Origin: Micromonospora sp. NBC_01796
GTDB taxonomy: Bacteria; Actinomycetota; Actinomycetes; Mycobacteriales; Micromonosporaceae
Assembly: GCF_035917455.1 (NCBI RefSeq)
Contig: NZ_CP109078.1
Coordinates: forward strand, 930,001 to 994,000
Reading direction: 5' to 3'
DNA: 64,000 nt
The position numbers were made by a program, and so were the translations under genes. Below, piece by piece: positions 25,950 to 35,497 of this stretch; positions within the stretch are counted from its first letter, which is position 1; each line of letters starts with the position of its first letter. Under the pieces are notes generated by a model. It made no database searches. It worked only from the letters and a program-made list of their open reading frames with translations, and had not been told where the DNA came from.

Positions 25950-27920
25950 TCAGCTACTCGGGGCGGTCAGGGTACGGATGTCCCACAACCAGACGTCGTC
26001 CACCCGCCGGCCGGGGCCGACGATCTGCTCCACGGTCCGGCGCAGCGGTTCGGCGTTCTTCTCCCGGACCGGGAGCACCAGGATCGCCGCCTGCCAGTGC
26101 CGGAGTTCGTCCATCGAGCGGCGCCGCTCGCGGTCGGTCAGGGTGAGCACCCGCCCGGTGGTCGAGACCTGGTCCAGCAGTTCGCTGACCCCGCTCGGCC
26201 GGCCACCGAAGCGACCCGGATCGCCGGTGTTCCCGTTGCGCGGGGCCAGGAAGTAACCCCCGGGGATCTTGAAGTCGAGGTTGGTCGAGGCGGCCCAGCG
26301 CATCCCGTTGGTGTGTCCCATCGCCGGCACCGGCACCGGCACCAGGGACTGGTCCGGGCCGACGAACTGCCGCCAGTGCCCGGACGAGATGAAGTCCGGT
26401 ACGGCCGGTCGGGAGGTCATCTTCAGCGGCAGCGGGATGAGCGGGAGCAGGACGACGGCCAGCGCGGTGACCACACCGACCCGGCGGATCCGGCGGTCGA
26501 CGCTCTCCAGGGACCAGGCCCGGTCGACGGCGAGGGCGAGCAGGATGCCGATCACCACGGTCGTGATCAGACCGAACCGGGTCGGCACCACCGCGTCGAG
26601 CAGCGGCAGCTTGACCAGCCACTCCCACGGACCCCAGAACAGGTCCCGGTTCCAGTAGGAGACCCGCTCACCCAACGACAGGATCGCGAAGAGCAGCCCG
26701 GTGAAGGCGAGCGCCCGTACGATCACCTCGCGCCGCAGCCAGATCACGATGCCCACGGTGAGCAGGGCCAGGCCCCAGCCGAAGAAGGCGTTCTCCTCGG
26801 AGTAGTTCGGTGCCAGGTTGGCGTTGGCCCGCTCGTTGCCACCGAGGGTCGGCGAACCGGGGCTGACGAACGCGGCCAGGTCGTTGCCGTAGTCGCGGAC
26901 CGCGTCGCTGAGCCCGTGGTACGCCTGCCGCCCGGCGAACTGCACGTAGAGCGGGTACGCCAGCAGGGCGACCGCGAGCACCGCGCAGACCGCCAGCCCA
27001 CCGGCCAGCGGTCGCCAGGCGGTACGGAACCGGCCGGGCTGCTGCGCCAGCACGGCGGCCAGGAAGACACCGCAGGCCAGGGCGGTGAAGAGCAGGATCT
27101 CCTCGTTGATGAACGCCTGGTAGCTGACCAGCAGCGCGAGGATGATGCCGTCGCGCACGACCCGGGTGGAGCGGGTCAGCAGGATGACCCGCCAGACGAT
27201 GAACGGCAGCAGGAACTGGGAGATGATGTTCGGGTGCCAACTGGCGTGTGACAGCAGCGCCGGGGAGAACCCGCAGAACCAGCCGCCGACGATCGCCGCG
27301 ATCGGGTTGCGGACGACGTACCGCGACAGGACGAAGTACCAGGCCGAGGCGGTGCCGGCGAGGCCGAGCGTCACCAGGACCACGAAGGACACCGCCGGCC
27401 CGAACAGCAGTGTCACCGGGATCATCGGAATGCCCAGCCCGAGGATGGCGGTGTTCGCCATCAGGTTGACCCCGTCAGGATAGTTCAGCCGGTCGGTGAA
27501 GAACGGGTATTCGCCGTGCAACACCACCCGTACGGAGTGGGCCAGGAAGAACTGCACCTGGGCCGGGTCGCTGCTGTAGAGCGACGCCACCCGACCGGCC
27601 GGATCGAGCCAGATCTGGCTGGTCACCCAGAACGCGGCGAGCAGGAACGCACCGAAGACCAGCAGGTCACGGCGGCGGGTCGGCCAGCGGCGCACGGGCG
27701 TACCCGGGTTGCCGGAGCGGTCCGCGGTGCCCCGGTCCGAACCGGAGGGCGGTGGCGTCGGTGTCGTACCGGCGGTGGTGCCGTCCGCCTCGACGGCTCC
27801 ACCGTCCGCATCGACGGAAACCGGGCCCTGCTCACCGGTCGGGTCAATGGCAGCGGGCCCGCCGGACCCGGGTGCCTCCGGATCCGGTGTGGTTTCGAGA
27901 CGTGGCTCGGCAAGCGTCAC
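25950..27920 (-). CDS. Polytopic GT-C-like membrane protein, paralogue 3
   Basis: A 656-residue paralogue of the two preceding genes. The disordered N-terminus is longest here (about 90 residues, Pro/Thr/Gly-rich). The first loop reads SSDPAQVQFFLAHSV, keeping the acidic residue and the aromatic pair, then YPDGVNLMANTAILG. It also shares NEEILLFTAL, ENAFFGWGLALL and the C-terminal RVDDVWLWDIRTL with its siblings. The start is GTG at 27920, with a TAGACT -10 element 9 nt before it. It leads a two-gene unit with paralogue 2 and is divergent from the lipoprotein gene. Function is inferred only from the fold pattern. Confidence 0.8.
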   Translation of the reverse strand: MTLAEPRLETTPDPEAPGSGGPAAIDPTGEQGPVSVDADGGAVEADGTTAGTTPTPPPSGSDRGTADRSGNPGTPVRRWPTRRRDLLVFGAFLLAAFWVTSQIWLDPAGRVASLYSSDPAQVQFFLAHSVRVVLHGEYPFFTDRLNYPDGVNLMANTAILGLGIPMIPVTLLFGPAVSFVVLVTLGLAGTASAWYFVLSRYVVRNPIAAIVGGWFCGFSPALLSHASWHPNIISQFLLPFIVWRVILLTRSTRVVRDGIILALLVSYQAFINEEILLFTALACGVFLAAVLAQQPGRFRTAWRPLAGGLAVCAVLAVALLAYPLYVQFAGRQAYHGLSDAVRDYGNDLAAFVSPGSPTLGGNERANANLAPNYSEENAFFGWGLALLTVGIVIWLRREVIVRALAFTGLLFAILSLGERVSYWNRDLFWGPWEWLVKLPLLDAVVPTRFGLITTVVIGILLALAVDRAWSLESVDRRIRRVGVVTALAVVLLPLIPLPLKMTSRPAVPDFISSGHWRQFVGPDQSLVPVPVPAMGHTNGMRWAASTNLDFKIPGGYFLAPRNGNTGDPGRFGGRPSGVSELLDQVSTTGRVLTLTDRERRRSMDELRHWQAAILVLPVREKNAEPLRRTVEQIVGPGRRVDDVWLWDIRTLTAPSS

Positions 27921-28062
27921 AGTCGGCGGAGTCTACCGGAGCGTCACGGACGTATCGGACGGCACGTACGGGATTGCGCAACGAGATCCGGACGGCACGC
28001 GTGGGCCGCCAAAAGCTGGGACGGCTTTGCCAGGTGACGCCCGAGCCCCGCCCGAGATCTCG

Positions 28063-28068
28063 TAGGAT
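28063..28068 (+). promoter_or_regulatory. -10 element of lipoprotein gene
   Basis: TAGGAT matches the actinomycete primary sigma -10 pattern and lies 37 nt upstream of the GTG at 28106. No convincing -35 element was found. Confidence 0.4.
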
Positions 28069-28105
28069 GTGGCTTCCGCACGCCAACGGGATCGGGGGCT
28101 TTCAG

Positions 28106-29296
28106 GTGGGTTCGGTCCGTCGTGGCGGCGTTTTGGCCACGGTGCTGGCATCGGCACTGCTCATCACCGGTTGCGGCCCGAGCACGGTGGAGCCGTCCGA
28201 TCCGCTCCGCGTCGGTGCCGACTCCCGCGACGGCTCGCTGGAGGTCTGGCCGGCCCGGGGCGGGCTGACCGGCGATCCACAGGCGACGGCCGCGGTCACC
28301 CGGGCGGTGACGGACTGGCGTTCCCCGGTCGACGACCGGGTGCACGTCTCCTCGTCCGGCATCCTCTGGCTCGGGCAGCTCGACGGCGGCCCGCCGGTGG
28401 CCCTGGTCGCCGCGGACGTGCCGGGCGACGCCGCCTCCTGGTTGCTCCAGCTCACGGGGCGGGGCGCCGAGTTCGAGGTCACCAACGCCGTCGACTACTC
28501 CGACCCGGGCTACCTGATCTACTCCGACGTGCTGCCGGTCGTGGTGCCGGAGGGCCGCCGGTACCTGACCTCGACCCGGGTGGAGCGGCTGCTCGGCCCG
28601 GACGGCAAGCCGTTGACGGTGACCGACGGGGTCAGCGCACCGGTGGCCGTACCGCGCTGCGGTGCGGTGCCGATCACCGCCCGGCTGCGCAGCACCGAGT
28701 CGCTGCCGCAGGGCAAGGCGAACGACCGGCTGATCGACCTCGGCACCGGGATCGCCGGGCCGCGTTACCCGCTGGTGGTCGACGAGTCCGGGTCCGGGTT
28801 GAGTGCCCTGGAGGGGCTGGACACCTGTTCGCTGGCCACTTTGACGGGTCCGTTCGGGAGCGTTCCGCGCCAGATCCACGACCGGGTCCACCTCGGCTCG
28901 GTGCCGACGTCCTGGCCGGCCGACCGGGTCGCCACGAAGCCGCTCGGGCAGGTCCGGTTCGGTTCGGAGAAAGCCGGCCGACTCGACCAGCTCTCCTGGC
29001 ACACCGACGCGGGCATGATGAACGCGGTCGTCCTGCGGCCGGCACAGGGGGCACCGGTGGCCTCCGAGGCGGACCGGGTGAACCCGTTGCAGGCGTACGA
29101 GCTGCCCACGCCGGAACGGAACCTGGTGGTCCTGGTCTGGCGGGCCAACTCGGAGACCAACCTGGCCCTACCGGCGGGCGTGACCCGTCTGGTGGACCGG
29201 CCGGGCTTGGCCGTGGTCGAGAAACCGGCCACCCGGGTGACGTTCACCCTCACCACCGCCGACAAGTCCTACCAGCGCCAGATGGGCGGCCGGTAG
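28106..29296 (+). CDS. Lipoprotein of unknown function
   Basis: A 396-residue exported protein. The N-terminus MGSVRRGGVLATVLASALL ends in the lipobox LITGC, so the mature protein should be lipid-anchored at Cys23 or nearby. The start is GTG at 28106, which places the positively charged residues just before the hydrophobic stretch; frames further upstream give no signal. The mature part is beta-rich with WLGQLDGGPPVALVAADVP, DPGYLIYSDVLPVVVPEGRRY and VVLVWRANSETNLALPAGV. I recognise no domain. It is divergent from the two-gene GT-C-like unit and may belong with it in envelope polysaccharide metabolism. The gene ends in a hairpin shared with convergent dxs. Confidence 0.72.
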   Translation: MGSVRRGGVLATVLASALLITGCGPSTVEPSDPLRVGADSRDGSLEVWPARGGLTGDPQATAAVTRAVTDWRSPVDDRVHVSSSGILWLGQLDGGPPVALVAADVPGDAASWLLQLTGRGAEFEVTNAVDYSDPGYLIYSDVLPVVVPEGRRYLTSTRVERLLGPDGKPLTVTDGVSAPVAVPRCGAVPITARLRSTESLPQGKANDRLIDLGTGIAGPRYPLVVDESGSGLSALEGLDTCSLATLTGPFGSVPRQIHDRVHLGSVPTSWPADRVATKPLGQVRFGSEKAGRLDQLSWHTDAGMMNAVVLRPAQGAPVASEADRVNPLQAYELPTPERNLVVLVWRANSETNLALPAGVTRLVDRPGLAVVEKPATRVTFTLTTADKSYQRQMGGR

Positions 29297-29368
29297 ACAC
29301 TCGCCGTCCCGGCAATCGGGTACGAGGGCGGTCGGTCGGCAGCACGCGGCACCCGCGCGGAGACACGA

Positions 29369-29413
29369 ACCGCCGGTGGGGACAACCGGTGACCGGTCAT
29401 CCCCACCGGCGGT
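29369..29413. terminator. Convergent hairpin terminator (lipoprotein/dxs)
   Basis: A perfect 14-bp stem (29369-29382 with 29400-29413). The intervening sequence itself contains ACCGGT repeats that can pair. It lies between convergent genes. Confidence 0.8.
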
Positions 29414-29428
29414 GGAGTCGTTCGCGGG

Positions 29429-31420
29429 TCAGGCCCGGCCGTTGCGGCCCTTGGCCCGTTCCCCGGTGGCCGGGCGGTCCCCGTTTCCGGCGGGAATCCG
29501 AACCTCGACCGGCTCGATCGGCGCGTCGAGGCGGGACACCCAGCCGGTGACGTCACGGGCCACGTCCTGGGCGGTCAGGCCCAGGTCGGCGAGGATCTGC
29601 GCGCGGGTGCCGTGCGGTTGGAAGACCGACGGCACACCGAGGTCGCGCAGCGGCACCAGCAGGTCGGCGTCGCGCATCGCCTTGGCCAGCGCGTCACCGA
29701 CACCACCGGCGCGTACGCCGTCCTCGACGGTCACCACCAGCCGGTGCGAACCGGCGAGCGTGACCAGGTCCTCGGGGATCGGGCGGACCCAGCGCGGGTC
29801 GACCACGGTGACCCCGTAGCCCTGCTCGGCCACCCGGGCCGCGACCTCGACGCCGAGCTGTGCGAACGCGCCGACGGCGACCAGCAGGACGTCCTTGCGC
29901 GCCGACTCCGCGAGTACGTCCACCGTGCCGACCCGGCGGACCGCCGGCAGGTCCTTGGCGATCGAACCGGTCGGGAAGCGCAGGATGGTCGGACCGTCGT
30001 CGACGGCGACCGCCTCGCGCAACTCGGCGCGGAGCGTGGCGGCGTCGCGGGGGGCGGCGATCCGCAGGCCGGGCACCACTCCGAAGACGGACATGTCCCA
30101 GATTCCGTAGTGGCTCGGCCCGTCCGGGCCGGTGATGCCGGCCCGGTCCAGCACGAAGGTGACCGGCAGCTTGTGCATCGCCACGTCGAGCAGGACCTGG
30201 TCGAAGGCCCGGTTGAGGAAGGTCGCGTAGACCGCCACCACCGGGTGCAGGCCGCCGAAGGCGAGCCCGGCCGCCGAGGTGGCCGCGTGCTGCTCGGCGA
30301 TGCCCACGTCGTACACCCGCTCGGGGTACTTACGGGCCAGCGAGGCGATGCCGGTCGGCTCGGCCATGGCGGCGGTGATGCCGACCACGTCGGGCCGCTC
30401 GTCGGCGATCGCGACCAGTTCGTTGGCGAACACGTGGGTCCACTTCACCGACGGCGCGGCGAGCGCCTTGCCGGTGGCCACGTCGAAGGCGCTCGGGCCG
30501 TGGAAGCAGTCGGCCTCGTCCTCTTCGGCCGGCCGGTAGCCGTAGCCCTTGCGGGTGACCGCGTGCACGATGACCGGCCCGCCGAAGCCCCGGGCCCGGC
30601 GCAGGGCCGACTCGACCGCGGCCACGTCGTGCCCGTCGACCGGGCCGATGTACTTGATGCCGAGGTCCTCGAACATCGCCTGCGGCGTGACCGCGTCCTT
30701 GATGCCCTTCTTGACCGCGTGCAGCACCTCGTACATCGGACGGCCGACCAGGGGCGTCGAGCCGAGGGCGTCCTTCACCACGTCGAGCACCCGCTCGTAG
30801 CCGGGGTTGAGCCGCAGCGTGGAGAGGTGGTCGGCCAGGCCGCCGATGGTGGGCGCGTACGACCGGCCGTTGTCGTTGACCACGATGACCAGTGGGTTGC
30901 GGGCGGCGGCGATGTTGTTCAGCGCCTCCCAGCACATGCCCCCGGTGAGCGCGCCGTCGCCGACCACCGCGACCACGTCGCGGCGTTCACCCCGCAGGGC
31001 GTAGGCCTTGGCCAGCCCGTCCGCGTAGGAGAGTGCGGTCGAGGCGTGCGAGTTCTCGATCAGGTCGTGCTCGCTCTCGGCCTGGCTCGGGTAGCCGGAG
31101 AGCCCGCCGCGCTGGCGGAGCTTGTCGAACCCGTCCTGCCGCCCGGTCACCATCTTGTGCACGTACGCCTGGTGCCCGGTGTCGAACAGGAACCGGTCGC
31201 GGGGCGAGTCGAAGACCCGGTGCATGGCGAGAGTCAGCTCGACCACGCCGAGGTTGGGGCCGAGATGGCCACCGGTGCGGGACACCTTGGCGACCAGGAA
31301 GTCCCGGATCTCGGCGGCGAGCAGGTCGAGTTCCTCGGCCGACATCCGCTTGACGTCCTGGGGGCCGCGGACGGTAGCCAGCAGCCGGCCCGGGTTGGCC
31401 GCACCCTCTTCAACTCTCAT
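29429..31420 (-). CDS. dxs: 1-deoxy-D-xylulose-5-phosphate synthase
   Basis: A 663-residue thiamine-diphosphate enzyme condensing pyruvate and glyceraldehyde-3-phosphate to 1-deoxy-D-xylulose 5-phosphate, the first step of the MEP isoprenoid pathway. The conserved GGHLGPNLG lies at 50-58. The ThDP/Mg site is [18 protein letters not shown] (about 152-169), followed by YIGPVDGHD and the pyrimidine-binding region [15 protein letters not shown]. The final transketolase domain has the ThDP-binding Glu and the VEDGVRAGG segment. The length is normal for the family. The start is ATG at 31420, with TAGACT 8 nt upstream and no ribosome-binding site, so it may be leaderless. The product feeds menaquinone, undecaprenol and terpenoid synthesis. 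Confidence 0.96.
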   Translation of the reverse strand: MRVEEGAANPGRLLATVRGPQDVKRMSAEELDLLAAEIRDFLVAKVSRTGGHLGPNLGVVELTLAMHRVFDSPRDRFLFDTGHQAYVHKMVTGRQDGFDKLRQRGGLSGYPSQAESEHDLIENSHASTALSYADGLAKAYALRGERRDVVAVVGDGALTGGMCWEALNNIAAARNPLVIVVNDNGRSYAPTIGGLADHLSTLRLNPGYERVLDVVKDALGSTPLVGRPMYEVLHAVKKGIKDAVTPQAMFEDLGIKYIGPVDGHDVAAVESALRRARGFGGPVIVHAVTRKGYGYRPAEEDEADCFHGPSAFDVATGKALAAPSVKWTHVFANELVAIADERPDVVGITAAMAEPTGIASLARKYPERVYDVGIAEQHAATSAAGLAFGGLHPVVAVYATFLNRAFDQVLLDVAMHKLPVTFVLDRAGITGPDGPSHYGIWDMSVFGVVPGLRIAAPRDAATLRAELREAVAVDDGPTILRFPTGSIAKDLPAVRRVGTVDVLAESARKDVLLVAVGAFAQLGVEVAARVAEQGYGVTVVDPRWVRPIPEDLVTLAGSHRLVVTVEDGVRAGGVGDALAKAMRDADLLVPLRDLGVPSVFQPHGTRAQILADLGLTAQDVARDVTGWVSRLDAPIEPVEVRIPAGNGDRPATGERAKGRNGRA

Positions 31421-31646
31421 GACCGGAGAGTCTATCGGCCCCGGGGGCGAGTGCAGCCCGGGCCGGAATCGTGCGCCGTTATTCGTCCGAGGGGCGGGCC
31501 TGCTGACATCCGGCTCAGCTCGTACGCCGATCAGGCAACCGATTCTGGCGGATCATCGGCAACTCCGGACGGTAACGAACCGGGTGCTCCGAGGGGTGGC
31601 GACGTTAATATGGCGGTAACAACCTCCTCGTCTTGAGGTGTTCCGT

Positions 31647-31886
31647 ATGTTGCCTCGTAGTACCCGTCGCAACCGATCGGGCAGGGACGTCCGGCACCCC
31701 CAGAAATCCGGGGGGTACGCCACCGGCCAGCTCCTGGGCCTGCTCGTCGTCCTCCTGATCGGCCTTCCTTTCCTCCCCCTACTCCTGCTGATCATCCTCT
31801 GGATCCGTCTGAAGGACCGGACCCAGGGCCGGCCGGACCGGCAGGCCGCCGCCACCCGACGCGCTCTGGCGCACGGCCTGCTCTGA
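31647..31886 (+). CDS. Small membrane protein of unknown function
   Basis: A 79-residue protein with a basic N-terminus (MLPRSTRRNRSGR), one strongly hydrophobic segment (GQLLGLLVVLLIGLPFLPLLLLI, in two parts) and a charged tail (WIRLKDRTQGR). No family is recognised. The start is ATG at 31647, supported by TTGAGG 8 nt upstream; a GTG at 31638 overlaps that site and is less likely. It lies between divergent dxs (226-bp spacer) and the convergent RNA methyltransferase gene. Codon use is like its neighbours. It is probably real but unproven. Confidence 0.55.
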   Translation: MLPRSTRRNRSGRDVRHPQKSGGYATGQLLGLLVVLLIGLPFLPLLLLIILWIRLKDRTQGRPDRQAAATRRALAHGLL

Positions 31887-31902
31887 CCCAGCGTGACCAG
31901 CG

Positions 31903-33219
31903 TTATGCAGCCGGGGTGAACAGCCCCACACACTCGACGTGCTGCGTCATCGGGAACATGTCGTACCCGCGCAACGCGACCAGTCGCCACCCCGCCTCGG
32001 CGAAGACCCGTACGTCGCGGGCGAAGGCCGCCGGGTCGCAGGCCACGTACGCGATCGCCCGCGCTCCGGTGCCGGTCAGCGCCCGGACCACGTCCGCGCC
32101 AGCGCCGGTACGCGGCGGATCCAGCACCACCAGGTCCACCGGTCCGGTGATCCGGCGGCGGGCCAGTGCGGTCTCCACCTTCGCCGACACCACCTCGACC
32201 TGACCGAGGTCACCCAGGTTCTCCCGAGCCGCCGCGACCCCCGACGGCGCCGCCTCGACCATGGTCACCCGCCCGGTCGGACCGACCCGGTCGGCCAGCG
32301 CGGCGGCGAACAGCCCCGCCCCGCCGTAGAGGTCCCAGGCCCGTTCCCCGGTACGCGGCTCCAGCAGCTCCAGTACCGCACCGACCAGTGTCTGCGCGGC
32401 AGCCGGATGGACCTGCCAGAACGCGTCCGGCGGCAGTTGCCACTCCCGTCCGGCGGCCAGCTCCCGGACCTTCTCCGGACCCCGCTCGGTGACCGGGGTG
32501 CCGTCCACGACGAGTTGGACGGCGACGTCACCACCGGTGGAGGCGACCGTCTCCACCGCCTCGGCGGTGGGCCACCGCTGTCCGTCGACCGAGAGCACCG
32601 GCAGTGACTGGATCGCCGGGTGCGCGATCAGGCACCGGTCCACCGGGACCACCTCGTGCGAGCGGTGCTTGAGCAGACCGGCCCGGCCGGCGGCGTCGAC
32701 CGCGTACCGGACCCGGGAGCGCCAGCCGAGCGGACCTCCGGGCAGCGGTTCGATCCGTACCCCGAGGCTGTCGACCTCCTCCGGGGTGAGTCGGCCGAGC
32801 CGGCGCAACTGCTCGCGTACGACGTCGGCCTTCCAGTCGAGCTGCGCGCTCGGCGCGACGTGTTGCAGGTCGCAGCCGCCGCAGAGGTTCGGACCGGCGT
32901 ACGGGCACGGCGGGGTGACCCGCTGCGCCGACGGTTCCAGGACGGTCACCGCGTCGGCCCGCAGGTACCCCCGGTTCACCTCGGTGATCTCGGCGATCAC
33001 CCGCTCGCCGGGGAGCGCGTGCCGGACGAAGACGATCTGCCCGTCGAGCCGGGCCACGCAGTGCCCACCGGGGGCGACCGCGTCGATGGTCAGCTCGACC
33101 AGCTCGGCCTCACCCGGACCCGATCCCGCCTCCGGCCGGGTCCCGCCCGGCTGGGTGTCGGCCGGGGTCGGCTCGGTCTGCTCGGTCCGTACGCCCGTCG
33201 GCGCCTCGGCCCGGCTCAT
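31903..33219 (-). CDS. TRAM-domain class I SAM-dependent RNA methyltransferase (RlmD/TrmA type)
   Basis: A 438-residue RNA uracil-C5 methyltransferase-like enzyme. The N-terminal TRAM domain (about 38-95) binds RNA. The Fe-S cluster cysteines are visible as Cys105, Cys113 and Cys116 (PPCPY, NLCGGCDLQH) with a fourth at Cys196 (VDRCLIAHP). The methyltransferase fold has WDLYGGAGLFAAAL and LDPPRTGAG, the nucleophile is Cys394 in YVACDPA, and the general base is Glu429 in QHVECVGLF. The homologue in M. tuberculosis is Rv2689c. The start is ATG at 33219, overlapping the permease TGA by 4 nt (33216-33219), so it is translated from the permease transcript. Whether 23S rRNA or tRNA is modified cannot be told. 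Confidence 0.9.
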   Translation of the reverse strand: MSRAEAPTGVRTEQTEPTPADTQPGGTRPEAGSGPGEAELVELTIDAVAPGGHCVARLDGQIVFVRHALPGERVIAEITEVNRGYLRADAVTVLEPSAQRVTPPCPYAGPNLCGGCDLQHVAPSAQLDWKADVVREQLRRLGRLTPEEVDSLGVRIEPLPGGPLGWRSRVRYAVDAAGRAGLLKHRSHEVVPVDRCLIAHPAIQSLPVLSVDGQRWPTAEAVETVASTGGDVAVQLVVDGTPVTERGPEKVRELAAGREWQLPPDAFWQVHPAAAQTLVGAVLELLEPRTGERAWDLYGGAGLFAAALADRVGPTGRVTMVEAAPSGVAAARENLGDLGQVEVVSAKVETALARRRITGPVDLVVLDPPRTGAGADVVRALTGTGARAIAYVACDPAAFARDVRVFAEAGWRLVALRGYDMFPMTQHVECVGLFTPAA

Positions 33220-35324
33220 CGGGGCCGCGCCGTCGGGTCGGGGTCGGTCTGCGTCGGGGCGACCGGGGGTGGCTGTGGCGGGGCCGGGGTGAGCAGGCCG
33301 GCTCCGGTGCCGCCGCCGTGGCCGGTACCGCCCATGCTGGCGCCGCGCGGGCCACGGGCGGGCCCACGGCTGAGCGTGGCGTCGTAACGGTCCAGGTCCT
33401 TGGTCGCCGACGAGGCCAACTGCCAGGGCACGCTGGTCACCATCACGCCGGGCTCGTAGAGCAGGCGGCCCTTGAGCCGCAACGCGCTCTGGTTGTGCAA
33501 CAGGTTCTCCCACCATCGGCCGACGACGTACTCGGGAATGAAGACGGTGACCACGTCGCGCGGTGCGTCGCGGCGCACCGAGGCGACGAAGTCGAGGATC
33601 GGCCGGGTGATCTCCCGGTACGGCGAGTCGATCACGGTCAGCGGCACCGGCACCTCGCGGCGCTCCCACTCGGCCTGGATCGCCCGGGTGTCCTTCTCGT
33701 CGACGTTGACCGTGACCGCGGTCAGCGTGTCCGGTCGGGTCGCCTGAGCGTACGCGACCGCCCGCAGGGTGGGTTGGTGCACCTTGCTGACCAGCACGAT
33801 GGCGTGGTTGCGGGCGGGCAGCATGGGCCGGCCCTCGGCCGGGGTCAGCTCGGCCGCGACGGTGTCGTAGTGCTTGCGGATGCCCAGCATCAGCAGGTAG
33901 ATCACGGCCATCGCGGCGATCGCGATCCAGGCACCGAGCAGGAACTTGGTGATCAGCACGATCACCAGTACGACGCCGGTCAGCCCCATCCCGAAGCCGT
34001 TGATCCCCCGGGACCGGATCATCTTCCGGCGCCGTTCCGGATCCCGTTCCACCCGCAGGAGCCGGTTCCAGTGCCTGATCATGCCGGCCTGGGAGAGGGT
34101 GAAGGAGACGAAGACGCCGACGATGTAGAGCTGGATCAGTCGGGTGATCTCGGCCTGGAACCCGACGATCAGCACGATCGCGGCGATGGAGAGGAAGACG
34201 ATGCCGTTGGAGAAGGCCAGCCGGTCGCCCCGGGTGTGCAGTTGCCGGGGCAGGTACCGGTCCTGGGCCAGGATCGAGCCGAGCACCGGGAACCCGTTGA
34301 AGGCGGTGTTGGCGGCCAGGAACAGGATCAGCGCGGTCACCCCGGCGACGATGTAGAGCAGGAACGAACCACTGCCGAAGACCGTCTCGCCGAGTTGGGT
34401 GGTGACCGTCTTCTGCACGTACCCCTCGGGGCCGCCGATGATCTGCCGGGCCGGGTCCTCGACGAACTGCAGGTGGGTCAGGTGGGCCAGGGTGATGATG
34501 CCGACCAGCATGGTGATCGCGACGACCCCGAGCAACAGCAGCGTGGACGCCGCGTTCTTGCTCTTCGGCGGCTTGAACGCCGGTACGCCGTTGGAGATCG
34601 CCTCCACCCCGGTCAGCGCCGCGGCTCCCGAGGAGAACGTACGCAGCAGCAGGAAGACCAGGGCGAATCCGGTCACGCTGTGTTCGGCCTGGATCTGCAA
34701 CCCGGCACTGGGGGCCTGGAGGTCGTCGCCGAGCACGAAGATCCGGAACAGGCCGGTGAGCACCATCCCGATGATCACGATCATGAAGCCGTAGGTCGGG
34801 ATCGCGAACGCCGTCCCCGACTCCCGCAGGCCGCGCAGGTTGATCGCGGTCAGGATCACCACCGCCGCCACCGCGACGCCGACCTTGTGGGTGGCCACGA
34901 ACGGCACCACCGAGCCCAGGTTGGCCACCCCGGAGGAAACCGACACCGCGACGGTCAGGACGTAGTCGACCAGCAGCGCGCTGGCCACCCCCACCCCGAA
35001 CTTCGGGCCCAGGTTGACCGTGGCCACCTCGTAGTCGCCCCCACCCGACGGATAGGCGTGCACATTCTGCCGGTAACTCGCCACCACGGTGAGCATGACC
35101 ACAACAACGGCCAGCGCCACCCACGGCGAGAAGACGAACGCCGAGGCGCCGGCGATCGACAGGGTAAGCAGGATCTCGTCCGGCGCGTACGCCACGCTCG
35201 AGAGCGCGTCGGAGGCGAAGACGGGCAGTGCGATGCGCTTGGGTAGGAGGGTGTGCTGCAGCTTGTCGGACCGGAACGGTCGACCGAGCAGCAGCCGCTT
35301 CATCAGAGAGGTGGGACTGGCCAC
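33216..35324 (-). CDS. APC-superfamily permease (KimA-like), possible potassium transporter
   Basis: A 702-residue transporter with about 12 membrane helices in residues 30-460. The N-terminus carries FASDALSSVAYAPDEIL, and a C-terminal cytoplasmic part (about 490-650) has a USP-like fold with ARNHAIVLVSKVHQPTL. The last 50 residues are Gly/Pro-rich. This layout fits KimA-type potassium permeases of the APC superfamily and mycobacterial Rv2690c. The next genes, on the opposite strand, encode two TrkA-type potassium regulatory proteins, which supports a potassium role. The start is taken as GTG at 35324, 8 nt after a TACTCT -10 element. ATG at 35303 is possible but has no ribosome-binding site. 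It is coupled to the downstream methyltransferase gene. Confidence 0.85.
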   Translation of the reverse strand: MASPTSLMKRLLLGRPFRSDKLQHTLLPKRIALPVFASDALSSVAYAPDEILLTLSIAGASAFVFSPWVALAVVVVMLTVVASYRQNVHAYPSGGGDYEVATVNLGPKFGVGVASALLVDYVLTVAVSVSSGVANLGSVVPFVATHKVGVAVAAVVILTAINLRGLRESGTAFAIPTYGFMIVIIGMVLTGLFRIFVLGDDLQAPSAGLQIQAEHSVTGFALVFLLLRTFSSGAAALTGVEAISNGVPAFKPPKSKNAASTLLLLGVVAITMLVGIITLAHLTHLQFVEDPARQIIGGPEGYVQKTVTTQLGETVFGSGSFLLYIVAGVTALILFLAANTAFNGFPVLGSILAQDRYLPRQLHTRGDRLAFSNGIVFLSIAAIVLIVGFQAEITRLIQLYIVGVFVSFTLSQAGMIRHWNRLLRVERDPERRRKMIRSRGINGFGMGLTGVVLVIVLITKFLLGAWIAIAAMAVIYLLMLGIRKHYDTVAAELTPAEGRPMLPARNHAIVLVSKVHQPTLRAVAYAQATRPDTLTAVTVNVDEKDTRAIQAEWERREVPVPLTVIDSPYREITRPILDFVASVRRDAPRDVVTVFIPEYVVGRWWENLLHNQSALRLKGRLLYEPGVMVTSVPWQLASSATKDLDRYDATLSRGPARGPRGASMGGTGHGGGTGAGLLTPAPPQPPPVAPTQTDPDPTARPR

Positions 35325-35332
35325 AACCGGTA

Positions 35333-35338
35333 AGAGTA
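35333..35338 (-). promoter_or_regulatory. -10 element of APC permease gene
   Basis: TACTCT on the minus strand ends 8 nt before the GTG at 35324. No ribosome-binding site is seen, so the transcript is leaderless or nearly so. Part of the 173-bp divergent region shared with ceoB. Confidence 0.4.
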
Positions 35339-35497
35339 CGACCGGGACCAGCCCATCGACATCCGGTGGCTGATCAACCGTCCCCGGCCGGGAACCGGTA
35401 CGGTCGGGCGGCGTGAGCTGCCCCCGGCATGGCACGCTCTTTGCAGTCCCCCGGCCGCCGGGTGGAGCACACACGGTTCACGCCAGGAGGAAGCACC

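Noticed and set aside
33318-35246. 642-codon open frame on the plus strand
   Set aside because: Antisense to the APC permease, which has clear helices and a conserved neighbourhood; the frame is a GC-bias artefact.
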